From an uncultured Anaerolineales bacterium (GTDB taxonomy: Bacteria > Chloroflexota > Anaerolineae > UBA4142), in the NCBI GenBank assembly GCA_903825565.1, contig CAIKBD010000255.1, positions 1 to 38,191 of the forward strand: DNA of 38,191 nucleotides. The letters are read 5' to 3'. This document shows, piece by piece, positions 1-8,151 of the stretch (position 1 is its first letter; each line of letters opens with the position of its first letter). The position numbers and the translations under genes are program-made. A model generated the notes under the pieces. It was not told where the DNA came from and did no database searches. It saw nothing but the letters and a program-made list of their open reading frames with translations.

Positions 1-251
1 AATGTTTACGCGCACGGCTTATGCACGCGCACTTGCGATATTTTAACAATCTTACGCAGAAACTCTCAGAGCAAAACGGCGTGGCACAGACTAGGCAAAA
101 TGGCGTGTTGCAAGATGCGCCTGACGGCGGTGGCGTGGTGGTGGTAGGACGGGTTATACTGAAACATACACGAACGGCACGTATTCTTCACACGCTCTTC
201 ACGGGAATTCGATAGGATGTCCCCAGAAGACCAGAAAGAAAAGGAGACAAA

Positions 252-659
252 ATGAAAAACACAGGCACAATCGTTGCCATCGCTCTGATCGTCGTGCTAG
301 CAGTCTTACTGCTCGGCGGCGCGGGGATGACACTTGCACCTGCGGCAAGTGCAGGTGTGGGATTCGGCGGGTTCGGTATGATGGGACCTGGGATGATGAA
401 CGGTGGAATGATGGGAGGCTACGGCAACCAATACGGTTTCGGGTACAATCCACTGGGCACGATTATCTCGCTCGTCGTTTGGGCGCTCGTCATCGGCGGC
501 ATCGTTCTGCTCGTCGTCTGGCTCGTGCGCAATGCCAATCGCGGCGGACTTGGCATCGGATCGAACGAATCGCCCTTGGATATTTTGAAAGCGCGCTATG
601 CCAAAGGCGAAATCACCAAAGAACAATTCGACGCAATTAAACAAGACCTCAGCGCATAG
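252..659 (+). CDS. SHOCT-domain membrane protein, Met/Gly-rich
   Basis: A 135-residue protein. A hydrophobic segment lies at about residues 6-24, a Met/Gly-rich stretch at 41-56 (GMMGPGMMNGGMMGG), a second membrane helix at 69-92, and a C-terminal SHOCT motif at 108-134 (PLDILKARYAKGEITKEQF). SHOCT is a short C-terminal module of unknown biochemical role, often found behind membrane helices. The start is supported by AAAGGAG just upstream. The stop is nine bases before the multicopper oxidase start, so the two are probably co-transcribed. Met-rich loops can bind Cu(I), and the oxidase downstream carries a very similar GMMGG insert; a copper-handling role is therefore inferred, not shown. The SHOCT end is nearly identical to that of the 80-aa gene at 2305. 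Confidence 0.85.
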   Translation: MKNTGTIVAIALIVVLAVLLLGGAGMTLAPAASAGVGFGGFGMMGPGMMNGGMMGGYGNQYGFGYNPLGTIISLVVWALVIGGIVLLVVWLVRNANRGGLGIGSNESPLDILKARYAKGEITKEQFDAIKQDLSA

Positions 660-668
660 AGAGATCGA

Positions 669-2270
669 ATGCAAAACATAACCCGCAGAGATTTTCTAAA
701 ATTGTTCGGCGTTAGCGCGGGGGCACTGGCAATCACAGGATTAACAGGATGCGGAGTTGCGCCGTTCCTGGAAGAAACGGCGCAACCTGTTCGCGCCAAC
801 AGCGATTTCGTCCCCGATGTCGAACTCCAATTGACCGCGACCGATACGCAAACCAGCATCTTGCCAGGTCAACCGACGCACGTATGGAAGTACGACGGCG
901 CAGTACTCGCTACGCGAGGCGATGGCACGAGTCTGCAAACGATTCCGAACAGTTATCTCGGTCCGATCATTCACGCCAAGCGTGGACAAAAAATTCGGAT
1001 TCATTTGAAGAATGCGCTGGGCGAACCGACGATTATTCACTGGCACGGTCTGCACGTGCCGCCTGATATGGACGGTCATCCGCGTTACGCCATCCAGCCA
1101 GGACAAGCGTACGTGTACGATTTCGAGATTCGCAATCGCGCGGGCACATACTGGTTTCATCCGCATCCGCATCAACGCACGGGCTTTCAAGCGTATGCGG
1201 GACTCGCGGGCTTGTTCCTGATTTCGGACAGCGAAGAAACGGAAGCCAATTTGCCCAGCGGCGAATTCGACGTGCCGCTCGTCATCCAAGATCGCGCGTT
1301 CAACGCGGCGAATGAATTGGTCTATATCACGAATCCGATGGATCAGATGATGGGTTTTCTCGGCGACCGCATTCTCGTCAATGGACGACCCGATTTCGCG
1401 CTAAACGTCGCTACCCGCGCGTATCGGTTCCGTGTGTTGAACGGATCCAACTCGCGCGTATACAAACTCGCGTGGGATGATGGCACACCGTTGACGGTGA
1501 TCGCAACCGACGGCGGCTTACTCGAAAAACCCGTACGACGAAATTACGTGACGCTGGGACCTGGCGAGCGCGTCGAACTGTGGACGGATTTCGGCAATCG
1601 GCGCGTGGGGAGCGAATTGAAACTCAAGAGTCTCGCGTTCTCAGGCGCGGAGTCTGGAATGATGGGCGGGATGATGGGTGGTGGAATGATGGGCGGCGGA
1701 ATGATGGGTAGTAGTAATTCCGCGTTGCCCAACGGCGCGGAATTTTCGATTCTGCGTGTCAAGGTGGATCGCGAGGTCAAAGACAATACTCCCTTGCCCG
1801 AACGTCTCAGCACGATTCAACGTTATCGGCTCGACGACGCGATCAATCGTCAGAATCCGCGCGCGTTCGGAATCGGGATGCAAGGAATGATGACGTGGAC
1901 GCTCAATGGACGTGTGTTTGAAATGGAAGGCGTCGCAAACGATGAAATCGTCAAACTCAACACGCTCGAAGCGTGGGAGTTTGCGAACCAGACGAACAGT
2001 ATGGATCAGATGGTACACCCGATGCACATTCACGGCGTGCAGTTCCAAGTCGTCGAACGACAAATCGCGCCGCAATTCCAAACGGTTTGGGAAACCGTGC
2101 GCGCGGGATACGTGGATGAGGGTTGGAAAGACACGGTGGCGTTGTGGCCCAGCGAGCGCGTCAAGTTGTTGATGCGCTTTGAAGATTTCCCAGGAATGTT
2201 CTTGTATCACTGTCACAATCTGGAACACGAAGATCAAGGGTTGATGCGAAACTATCTGATTCAAGCGTGA
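669..2270 (+). CDS. Tat-exported multicopper oxidase (CueO/CopA-like)
   Basis: A 533-residue multicopper oxidase. The N-terminus has a twin-arginine signal (RRDFLK at 6-11) and a possible lipobox ending at Cys28, so the folded enzyme is probably exported and may be lipid-anchored. All four copper-ligand blocks are visible: HWHG at 124-127, HPHPH at 164-168, HPMHIHG at 450-456 and HCHNLEHEDQGLM at 514-526, which includes the type-1 Cys-His-Met set. A Met/Gly-rich insert (331-346, repeated GMMGG) recalls the Met-rich loop of CueO, which binds substrate Cu(I). The expected activity is oxidation of Cu(I) or phenolic substrates with reduction of O2 to water. It sits between two SHOCT membrane proteins and upstream of a two-component system. 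It may serve copper detoxification or assembly of the CuA proteins encoded further on. Confidence 0.93.
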   Translation: MQNITRRDFLKLFGVSAGALAITGLTGCGVAPFLEETAQPVRANSDFVPDVELQLTATDTQTSILPGQPTHVWKYDGAVLATRGDGTSLQTIPNSYLGPIIHAKRGQKIRIHLKNALGEPTIIHWHGLHVPPDMDGHPRYAIQPGQAYVYDFEIRNRAGTYWFHPHPHQRTGFQAYAGLAGLFLISDSEETEANLPSGEFDVPLVIQDRAFNAANELVYITNPMDQMMGFLGDRILVNGRPDFALNVATRAYRFRVLNGSNSRVYKLAWDDGTPLTVIATDGGLLEKPVRRNYVTLGPGERVELWTDFGNRRVGSELKLKSLAFSGAESGMMGGMMGGGMMGGGMMGSSNSALPNGAEFSILRVKVDREVKDNTPLPERLSTIQRYRLDDAINRQNPRAFGIGMQGMMTWTLNGRVFEMEGVANDEIVKLNTLEAWEFANQTNSMDQMVHPMHIHGVQFQVVERQIAPQFQTVWETVRAGYVDEGWKDTVALWPSERVKLLMRFEDFPGMFLYHCHNLEHEDQGLMRNYLIQA

Positions 2271-2304
2271 GTCAGACGCATAAATATCGAAAGGAGAAGA
2301 TAAT

Positions 2305-2547
2305 ATGATGAGTGGATTTGGACTTGGCGGCGGAATGTTGTTCGGCGGCTTGTTGATGCTCGCCTTTTGGGTCTTGATTATCGGCGGCGCGGTGTGGCTT
2401 GTCGTCACGCTTGCGCGTGGCAGTCAAGGTCAGTTAAGGGCAATTGCATCGGGACAAACGCCGCTGGCGATTTTGCAGACGCGTTACGCCAAAGGCGAGA
2501 TCACCAAAGAACAGTTCGACCAGTTGCGCCGCGACTTGGGCGCATAG
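2305..2547 (+). CDS. Small SHOCT-domain membrane protein
   Basis: An 80-residue protein with one membrane helix at about residues 13-37 and a C-terminal SHOCT motif (LAILQTRYAKGEITKEQFDQL). The start follows a good ribosome site (AAAGGAGA, about 2290-2297). The last 30 codons match those of the 135-aa SHOCT gene at 252 closely at both DNA and protein level, which suggests duplication around the multicopper oxidase. It lacks the Met-rich loop. It is the last gene before a strong hairpin terminator, so 252-2547 probably forms one operon. Function is unknown. Confidence 0.85.
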   Translation: MMSGFGLGGGMLFGGLLMLAFWVLIIGGAVWLVVTLARGSQGQLRAIASGQTPLAILQTRYAKGEITKEQFDQLRRDLGA

Positions 2548-2568
2548 AACGAAACAAAGCAGGATAGG

Positions 2569-2607
2569 GCAAACTCGTCGTTCCTGACTGGGACACGACG
2601 AGTTTGC
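2569..2607 (+). terminator. Hairpin terminator after SHOCT/oxidase operon
   Basis: A perfect 13-bp inverted repeat (GCAAACTCGTCGT at 2569-2581, complement at 2595-2607) encloses a 13-base loop, 21 bases after the stop of the small SHOCT gene. Only a weak T-rich tail follows, so termination may be partial. Confidence 0.7.
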
Positions 2608-2609
2608 GT

Positions 2610-2638
2610 TTGCGTACTCGATTCGATAGTGGTAAGAT
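2610..2638 (+). promoter_or_regulatory. Possible sigma-70-type promoter of the two-component system
   Basis: TTGCGT (2610-2615) and TAAGAT (2633-2638) are separated by exactly 17 bases and end 46 bases before the response-regulator start. The -35 box is imperfect and overlaps the tail of the preceding terminator. A candidate only. Confidence 0.35.
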
Positions 2639-2684
2639 TAGTAACGTCAAACTGATTGTGGCAACGCAAAGGAAGTGAAACTCA

Positions 2685-3341
2685 ATGAGTGAGCCCAAAC
2701 CGATTCGTGTCGTTCTTGCCGACGACCACGCGGTTGTCCGCAAGGGCATCCGCGAATTTCTTGAAGAAGACAAAGCAATTCAAGTTGTTGCTGAAGCGAG
2801 CGATGGTGAAGAGGCAGTTGCCGTCGTCGCGCGCGAGAAACCTGATGTCGCTGTCTTTGATATTCAGATGCCTAAAATGAATGGTATGGATGCGACGCGG
2901 CGCGTGAAAAAAGAATTTCCGCAAACGCGTGTATTGATGCTCACCGCCTACGACGACGATCCATACATCATTGCCGCATTGCAAGCGGGCGCGAAGGGCT
3001 ATCTGCTCAAAACCTCGAGTTCGGACGAATTGGTGCGCGCCGCCCACGCCATCGCCGCGGGTGAATCGGCACTATCCCCAGCCGTCGCAAAAAAGCTGGT
3101 CCTCCGCGCGACAGGTGGTCAGCTAACTGAGGAGACAATTGAGCCATTGACCGACCGCGAAATGGAAATTTTGCGGCTTGCCACGAAAGGAATGGGCAAT
3201 AAACAGATTGGCATTGCGCTCTCGATCAGCGACCGTACCGTGCAAGGGCATCTCGCCAACATTTATTCGAAACTCCACGTTGGCACCCGCACCGAAGCGG
3301 TGATGTTTGCGGTGCGCGAGAAATGGATTACGCTGGAGTAG
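2685..3341 (+). CDS. NarL/FixJ-family response regulator
   Basis: A 218-residue DNA-binding response regulator. The receiver domain (about 7-125) shows the acidic pair at Asp13-Asp14, the phospho-acceptor Asp59 in VFDIQMPKMNG and Lys109 in the GYLLK motif. The LuxR-type helix-turn-helix spans about 152-215 (LTDREMEILRLATKG, then NKQIGIALSISDRTVQGHL). Phosphorylation by the kinase encoded next would control DNA binding. AAAGGAAG lies about 10 bases upstream of the ATG. The regulator precedes its kinase, and a hairpin lies between them. Targets cannot be read from the sequence; adjacent copper and respiratory genes are the obvious candidates by position. Confidence 0.92.
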   Translation: MSEPKPIRVVLADDHAVVRKGIREFLEEDKAIQVVAEASDGEEAVAVVAREKPDVAVFDIQMPKMNGMDATRRVKKEFPQTRVLMLTAYDDDPYIIAALQAGAKGYLLKTSSSDELVRAAHAIAAGESALSPAVAKKLVLRATGGQLTEETIEPLTDREMEILRLATKGMGNKQIGIALSISDRTVQGHLANIYSKLHVGTRTEAVMFAVREKWITLE

Positions 3342-3344
3342 ACT

Positions 3345-3381
3345 CGTAAACAGGTAGACAAGTCATCGCGACCTGTTTACG
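3345..3381 (+). terminator. Hairpin between regulator and kinase genes
   Basis: CGTAAACAGGT (3345-3355) pairs with ACCTGTTTACG (3371-3381) over 11 bp with a 15-base loop. A second, interleaved complementary pair (GTAGACA at 3354-3360 with TGTCTAC at 3382-3388) could form an alternative fold. There is no poly-T tail, so this may be an attenuator or processing site that sets kinase level below that of the regulator. Confidence 0.4.
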
Positions 3382-3405
3382 TGTCTACTTGTTCCCCTAA
3401 CATCT

Positions 3406-5025
3406 ATGTTCAAAGACCTCCGTTCTCAACTCCTCCTCTGGACCATTCTTCCGCTCGCCATCATTTTGATCGGCGTTGCGTATCTCGGCGTCAATAGTCA
3501 CCAAATGGCAATGCGCGATATGGTGCTGGAACGCGACGGCGCAATGGCGCGCGAGGTTGCCGCGCGCCTCTCTGAGGCATTAACCAATCACGCAGCCATC
3601 TTGCAATCGCTTGATCCCAATCGTCCAGAATCCTGGGATGTTCAACGCTCCGTATTCGATGGTGGCATTGCATCTTTCGATTCAACCGGCGCATTGTTGA
3701 ACGCAATGCCATCGAGCCAGGTCTGGGGGACGCGGCGTATTATGACCCAGAATTTGATTGCCACGCGCGCAACCTTCTCAACACCTGTCCTTGAAGATGG
3801 CGCAATGCGTGTGTTGATCACCCGACGAATTGATAACGCGATTCTCATCGGTGCATTCACTTTGCCGCCCTTCGGTAACGTTGGCATTGGTGCACACGGT
3901 GTCACGTACATCGTGGCCGGCGATGGAAAAATTATTGCGCATCCCGATCCATCCCGCCTCGGCGAGAGTTTGTCGCAACACGAGGGTATCGCTGAAGCGA
4001 TGCGCGGTGAATCGGGTGCGACGTTTCATCACGCTGCTGATGGTTCTGAACTCGTCGTGGGCTACACGCCCATTGCGTTTACAAACTGGGGCTTGATCGT
4101 CGAAGAACCCTGGGCGGATGCAATTGATCCGATGTTTCAATACTCGGTGTTGTTGCCATTCGTGCTCGTGATTGTGTCTATCGTCGCGCTGGGTGCGATC
4201 TATTTTGGTCTGCGCAATGTGCATCAACCGTTGCAACGCCTCGCGCAAGCGGCAAATCGTATCGCCTATGGCGATTATCACGCCGCCGAAACCCAGGTTG
4301 GCGGCATCCACGAAATCGAAGAACTGCGTGAGACGCTTGATTCGATGGCGCAACAAGTGAGTGCAGCGCACGAGGCAATGCAAAATTACATCACGGCGAT
4401 GACACGCGGACAGGAAGATGAGCGGTTACGGCTCGCGCGTGAACTCCACGATGACACGATTCAATCGCTGATCGCGTTGCAACAACGCATCGAGATGGTG
4501 GAAAAATCTTTGGGCAAAGACCCTGCGATCACCGCGACGAAGATCAAAGAACTGCGCGAACTGGTGGGAGCGTCGCTCGTTTCGGTTCGCCGTTTCGTCA
4601 GCGACTTGCGCCCGACCTATCTCAGCGAACTGGGCTTGATTCCAGCGTTAGAAATGTTGGCGAAAGAATCGCACGCGCAATTCCACATTGTCGGTGAAGA
4701 AAAGCGGCTCGATGCGGAACGCGAACTCGCGTTGTATCGCATCGTACAAGAATCGCTTCGCAATATCGCCAAGCACGCGCAGGCGAAGAACATCGCAGTG
4801 ATACTCGCATTCGATGAACACGAAGTCACGGCGACGGTTGAAGATGATGGAGTCGGTTTTGCCGCGCCGGATGCGCCGACCGCATACGCGCGTGCGGGAC
4901 ATTTTGGCTTGATGGGAATGCAGGAGCGCGCGCAGTTATTCGGAGGAAATGTGTACGTCAAATCGGAACGCAACAAGGGCACGAAGGTAGTGGCGTTTGT
5001 GCCGATTGGTTCGTTAGTTCAATAG
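3406..5025 (+). CDS. Membrane sensor histidine kinase (HisKA_3 type)
   Basis: A 539-residue kinase. A first membrane helix at about 10-28 is followed by an extracytoplasmic sensing region (about 30-245) resembling Cache-type domains. A second helix (246-268) leads into a HAMP linker (about 270-325). The dimerisation/phosphotransfer box has His348 in DERLRLARELHDDTIQ, typical of NarX/DesK-like HisKA_3 kinases that pair with LuxR-type regulators. The ATPase domain shows the N box QESLRNIAKHA (448-458), EDDGVGF (479-485) and GHFGLMGMQER (498-508). It is the evident partner of the regulator at 2685. No ribosome site is obvious before the ATG at 3406. The stimulus is unknown. Confidence 0.92.
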   Translation: MFKDLRSQLLLWTILPLAIILIGVAYLGVNSHQMAMRDMVLERDGAMAREVAARLSEALTNHAAILQSLDPNRPESWDVQRSVFDGGIASFDSTGALLNAMPSSQVWGTRRIMTQNLIATRATFSTPVLEDGAMRVLITRRIDNAILIGAFTLPPFGNVGIGAHGVTYIVAGDGKIIAHPDPSRLGESLSQHEGIAEAMRGESGATFHHAADGSELVVGYTPIAFTNWGLIVEEPWADAIDPMFQYSVLLPFVLVIVSIVALGAIYFGLRNVHQPLQRLAQAANRIAYGDYHAAETQVGGIHEIEELRETLDSMAQQVSAAHEAMQNYITAMTRGQEDERLRLARELHDDTIQSLIALQQRIEMVEKSLGKDPAITATKIKELRELVGASLVSVRRFVSDLRPTYLSELGLIPALEMLAKESHAQFHIVGEEKRLDAERELALYRIVQESLRNIAKHAQAKNIAVILAFDEHEVTATVEDDGVGFAAPDAPTAYARAGHFGLMGMQERAQLFGGNVYVKSERNKGTKVVAFVPIGSLVQ

Positions 5026-5051
5026 TTCGATAGCTGGATAGTTGGTTGAAG

Positions 5052-5078
5052 AGCGCGTCGCTAGTCGGCGCGTTTTTT
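5052..5078 (+). terminator. Rho-independent terminator after histidine kinase
   Basis: A 9-bp stem (two G-U pairs) formed from AGCGCGTCG and its partner around loop CTAGT is followed directly by six T residues. It lies 27 bases after the kinase stop, and the fold and tail are those of a classic intrinsic terminator. Confidence 0.8.
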
Positions 5079-5096
5079 GTTTTGGCAATACGCCAT

Positions 5097-5178
5097 TTGG
5101 CGTGCTCGCCAAGAGGTGTTTTGGCGCGTGTCTTTCGGCCCATTTTGTTCTAAGATAGAACTGATCGTTAAATCCAAC
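5097..5178 (+). promoter_or_regulatory. Leader with TTGGCG dyad and conserved GATAGA-N10-AAATCCAAC
   Basis: Upstream of the membrane-protein gene lies the dyad TTGGCG-TGCT-CGCCAA (5097-5112), a second TTGGCGCG (5121-5128) and GATAGA (5154-5159), then ten bases later AAATCCAAC (5170-5178). The GATAGA-N10-AAATCCAAC block recurs with identical spacing before the DoxX gene (9867-9891), and a wider TTGGCG/CGCCAA dyad also recurs there (9815-9838). This suggests co-regulated promoters, with GATAGA perhaps part of a -10 element. It is a pattern seen only within this window. Confidence 0.4.
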
Positions 5179-5202
5179 ATTCTCTACAGGAGGAAATTTG
5201 TC

Positions 5203-5682
5203 ATGCACACAGAAGCCACCATGACGCATTACATGGAATTGCTGGCTACGAATCAGCCTTGGAATCTGATTCTCTTTATGGCGATTCCCGTGATTTTGGC
5301 GGAGTTCATCGCCGTCACCGAATTGTACATTCTTCTCAAACAGGATGTCAACGGCGCACTGAAAAAACTGAATGGCATTGCTGGGATTATCGTGGGGCTG
5401 TATTTTCTCGGCGTGTTTGTCTACCTCTTGTTCAATGCAGTTATTCCCATTACGACGGCTGGACAATGGCGCGGGCCTGCCGATGTGATTGCCGTGGGTT
5501 TTTATCTCCTGGGCGTAATTCCTTTGCTGGGAATGGCCCTTCTGGAATTGGGCTTGCTCCGCAAATCGGCTTCCGCGCAAGCCAAACTCGCTTTGCACGC
5601 GACCTTCGTAGGAATTTTCCTGATTGTTGCCCACATCGCGATGATTTTTGGCATGTTGGATCCTCGCCTCTTACGGATCTAA
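5203..5682 (+). CDS. Small polytopic membrane protein, unknown function
   Basis: A 159-residue integral membrane protein with about four hydrophobic helices (roughly residues 20-42, 58-80, 95-120 and 130-152). The start at 5203 is chosen over the upstream in-frame 5077 because AGGAGG (5188-5193) sits ten bases before it and because the extra 42 residues would overlap the leader and look non-coding. Several His and Met residues cluster at the N-terminus (HTEATMTHYMELL). I do not recognise a functional family with certainty. It lies between the two-component system and the electron-transfer genes, behind its own leader and followed by a strong hairpin, so it is probably monocistronic. Confidence 0.8.
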   Translation: MHTEATMTHYMELLATNQPWNLILFMAIPVILAEFIAVTELYILLKQDVNGALKKLNGIAGIIVGLYFLGVFVYLLFNAVIPITTAGQWRGPADVIAVGFYLLGVIPLLGMALLELGLLRKSASAQAKLALHATFVGIFLIVAHIAMIFGMLDPRLLRI

Positions 5683-5719
5683 GTTCTTGCTTATGCGGAA
5701 GGTCTGTTAGACCATAGGT

Positions 5720-5759
5720 CACAAGGCGCATCAACCCTAACTCGATGATGCGCCTTGTG
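5720..5759 (+). terminator. Strong 14-bp hairpin terminator
   Basis: CACAAGGCGCATCA (5720-5733) pairs perfectly with TGATGCGCCTTGTG (5746-5759) across a 12-base loop, 37 bases after the membrane-protein stop. There is no poly-T tail, but stem length and position argue for a transcript end. Confidence 0.65.
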
Positions 5760-5839
5760 GCGCGTGTATGTGAGCATTCTTACCAGGATAATGCTTGCAA
5801 GGTACCAACTCAACTCAATTCACCGAGGAGATTTTTTTC

Positions 5840-6256
5840 ATGAAGCGATTACTCTATTTTGTTTTGCTCATCACAGTGCTTGCGCCGACGCTGTTGACGG
5901 CTGCGTGCGCAAGTCCGTCTCACGACATGAAAATGGCGACCGTGAACACGCTCCCGCCCAAGATACAAAACGCGCCGACGCGTGTGCGTGAGGCGTACCA
6001 ATTCGCGGTGGCAAATCCTGACGCGCTCAAAAATGTGCCGTGTTATTGCGGTTGCGGCGGGATCGGACATACGAGCAATTACTCTTGTTACTATAGCGAA
6101 GCCAAGCAAGTGTTTGACGAGCACGCGCTCGGTTGTAGCGTCTGCGTCGATATTGCCCAAGACGTGATGAAACTAATGCGCGATGGCAAATCGCCGCCCG
6201 ACATTCGCGCCACGATTGTTTCGACCTACAGCCAGTTTGGACCGCCAAATCAATGA
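5840..6256 (+). CDS. PCYCGC-motif lipoprotein
   Basis: A 138-residue protein starting at ATG 5840 behind GAGGAG (5822-5827); an alternative TTG at 5795 would only add a poor N-terminal tail. The signal peptide (1-22) ends in a lipobox with Cys23 (LLTAAC), so it should be a lipoprotein on the outer face of the membrane. The signature PCYCGC is at residues 67-72, followed by a His and Cys83 (GIGHTSNYSC), and then Cys99 and Cys102 (GCSVC). The family is named for this motif; its role is not firmly established, but the conserved cysteines suggest metal or haem/copper handling. It opens a run of closely spaced genes for CuA, Fe-S and cytochrome proteins, which supports a part in copper delivery or electron transfer. 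Confidence 0.85.
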   Translation: MKRLLYFVLLITVLAPTLLTAACASPSHDMKMATVNTLPPKIQNAPTRVREAYQFAVANPDALKNVPCYCGCGGIGHTSNYSCYYSEAKQVFDEHALGCSVCVDIAQDVMKLMRDGKSPPDIRATIVSTYSQFGPPNQ

Positions 6257-6260
6257 ACCA

Positions 6261-6734
6261 ATGAGCCAATTTACCAATGAGCCAAAGCGTAAGCGAATTT
6301 CTATCGTTGCTCTAACAATCCTGGGTGTGCTAGCCGTACTTGTTGCCCCGCTGCCAATTTTTGCATCTACGCCGCAAGCACGTCGAATCGAAATCAATGC
6401 ACGGCAATTCGCGTATGAGCCAGCGATGCTGAGCGTTCAGCGCGGCGACACGATCACATTTCATCTCGAATCACTTGACGCGACGCACGGTTTGTTTGTA
6501 GACGGCTACGATGTGAATATCCAAGCTGAACCTGGAAAAAGCGCAGAGGTGACTTTCGTCGCGGATAAAGAGGGGACATTCAAATTTCGTTGTTCGGTCT
6601 CGTGTGGCACACTCCATCCATTTATGATTGGCGAACTCGACGTTGAGCCGAATGTGCCGCTGACGCGCGCCATTCTCGTAACCCTCGTAGTCGCTGTTGG
6701 TGCGACGATATATTTTTGGAATAGTCTGCAATGA
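6261..6734 (+). CDS. Membrane-anchored CuA cupredoxin (COX2-like)
   Basis: A 157-residue protein with an N-terminal membrane helix (12-35), a cupredoxin domain (about 42-131) and a C-terminal helix (about 135-154). The complete binuclear CuA ligand set is visible: His76 (ATHGLFVDG), then Cys111, Cys115, His119 and Met122 in CSVSCGTLHPFM, the spacing seen in cytochrome oxidase subunit II and nitrous-oxide reductase. The start at 6261 was chosen because it lies four bases after the lipoprotein stop; the upstream in-frame ATG at 6183 would overlap that gene by 70 bases. The last codons overlap the next start as ATGA (6731-6734), implying translational coupling. It likely relays electrons on the outer face of the membrane. 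No catalytic COX subunit I is nearby. Confidence 0.87.
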   Translation: MSQFTNEPKRKRISIVALTILGVLAVLVAPLPIFASTPQARRIEINARQFAYEPAMLSVQRGDTITFHLESLDATHGLFVDGYDVNIQAEPGKSAEVTFVADKEGTFKFRCSVSCGTLHPFMIGELDVEPNVPLTRAILVTLVVAVGATIYFWNSLQ

Positions 6735-8095
6735 CCGATCCGCGCCTTGAACTCACCCGCATTCCTCTCATCAAAAAGATTCTCGCCAGTCGTTGGCTGC
6801 AATGGTCGCTGGTCGCCGTAACGTTGCCGTTCTTTGTGCTGGCAATTTTCACTGGCTTGTTCGGCACGCCCGCAGGTAGCCGCAATTTTGGCATCGTGTT
6901 TGTGTGGATTGTGTGGTGGGGATTGTTGATGCTCGTGCTCGTTCCATTCGCAGGACGCTTTTGGTGCGCCGTGTGTCCGATTCCTGCGCCCGGCGAATGG
7001 TTGCAACGGCGTTCGCTCGTCGCGACGCGCGAAAACGGCAAACTATTTACACTCGGTTGGAAGTGGCCCCGCCGATTGAACAACATTTGGTTGCAAAGTG
7101 CGGCATTTCTGATCGTCGCGCTTTTCGCCAAAGTGATTTTGACGACGCCGTTCGTCAGCGCGGTCACGCTATTGATTTTGGCGGGGATCGCGATGGCGAC
7201 GAGTTTGCTTTTCGAGCGGCGTACCTTTTGCCGCTACATTTGTCCGGTTGGTGGATTTATCGGCTTGTATTCCCAGGTTGCGCCCGTCGAAGTGCGCGTC
7301 AAGGATCACGCGCTCTGTGCGACGCACCACGACAAGACATGTTACAGCGGCAATGAAAAGGGATATGGTTGCCCCTGGCTCGTCTTCCCAGCGACACTCG
7401 ACACGAACACGTACTGCGGTTTGTGCACCGAATGTTTGAAAACCTGCTCGCTCGATAACGTTGCGCTCTATGCGCGACCGTTCGGCAAAGATTTGCTCAC
7501 GACCCAAGGGCGGCGACTCGACGAAGCGTATCGCAGTTTGATGATGCTCGCGTGCGCGCCGCTCTACACGATTATCTTCCTGGGTCCCTGGGCAGAGATC
7601 AAAGAAGCCGCGTATGCGATTGGCTCGACAGGATGGTGGTTGTACGCATTTGGCTTGCTAGCGTTGACACTCGCTGTCGTCCCAGGAATTTTCTGCGTGT
7701 GCAGTGCCTTATCGAAATTCATCGCGCGCGCAAAAACATCAACGCGCAAGTTTTTCGTCGGATATGCGACCGCACTTTTGCCGCTCGGACTCGCGGCGTG
7801 GGCGTCATTCAGTCTTTCGTTCGTCCTCGTCAACCTTTCGTATGCGTGGCAAGTGCTCTCCGATCCATTTGGCTGGGGCTGGAATTTATTCGGCACAGCG
7901 AATTGGAAATGGACGCCCTATCTGTCGGGCTGGCAAGGATACTTGCAAATTCCGATTCTGTTGATCGGACTCGTCGCCGCGATTGCAGTTGCGTTTCGCA
8001 TTGCGCGTGAACAACGCGTTTCACCGCGTACTGCATTGCCCATCGTCCTCTTTTGCGTCGCGTTCACGGTGGTGATCGTGGGGCTCAATTTCTGA
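6731..8095 (+). CDS. Polytopic 4Fe-4S membrane protein (NapH/NosR/CcoG-like)
   Basis: A 454-residue membrane protein with several helices (roughly 24-46, 54-74, 120-160, 270-325 and 345-455). The CP motifs typical of NapH/NosR-type proteins are present: CAVCP (79-83) and CRYICP (167-172). A ferredoxin-like loop follows with Cys196, Cys204, Cys214 and CGLCTECLKTC (229-239). Such proteins pass electrons from the quinone pool or cytosol through the membrane to periplasmic acceptors, or act in copper-site maturation. The neighbours are two CuA proteins, so transfer to CuA is the natural inference. It starts inside the stop of the preceding gene (ATGA). Confidence 0.87.
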   Translation: MTDPRLELTRIPLIKKILASRWLQWSLVAVTLPFFVLAIFTGLFGTPAGSRNFGIVFVWIVWWGLLMLVLVPFAGRFWCAVCPIPAPGEWLQRRSLVATRENGKLFTLGWKWPRRLNNIWLQSAAFLIVALFAKVILTTPFVSAVTLLILAGIAMATSLLFERRTFCRYICPVGGFIGLYSQVAPVEVRVKDHALCATHHDKTCYSGNEKGYGCPWLVFPATLDTNTYCGLCTECLKTCSLDNVALYARPFGKDLLTTQGRRLDEAYRSLMMLACAPLYTIIFLGPWAEIKEAAYAIGSTGWWLYAFGLLALTLAVVPGIFCVCSALSKFIARAKTSTRKFFVGYATALLPLGLAAWASFSLSFVLVNLSYAWQVLSDPFGWGWNLFGTANWKWTPYLSGWQGYLQIPILLIGLVAAIAVAFRIAREQRVSPRTALPIVLFCVAFTVVIVGLNF

Positions 8096-8151
8096 TTTTG
8101 GATTTGAGGACAAACACTACGAAATCACACAGCGTAATTCATAAAGCATCA

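Noticed and set aside
21-215. 64-codon open frame at the left edge
   Set aside because: No ribosome site, no recognisable domain and low-complexity translation (GGGVVVVGR); treated as non-coding upstream DNA.
5077-5202. N-terminal extension of the membrane protein gene
   Set aside because: It contains the leader dyad and no ribosome site, whereas AGGAGG precedes ATG 5203.
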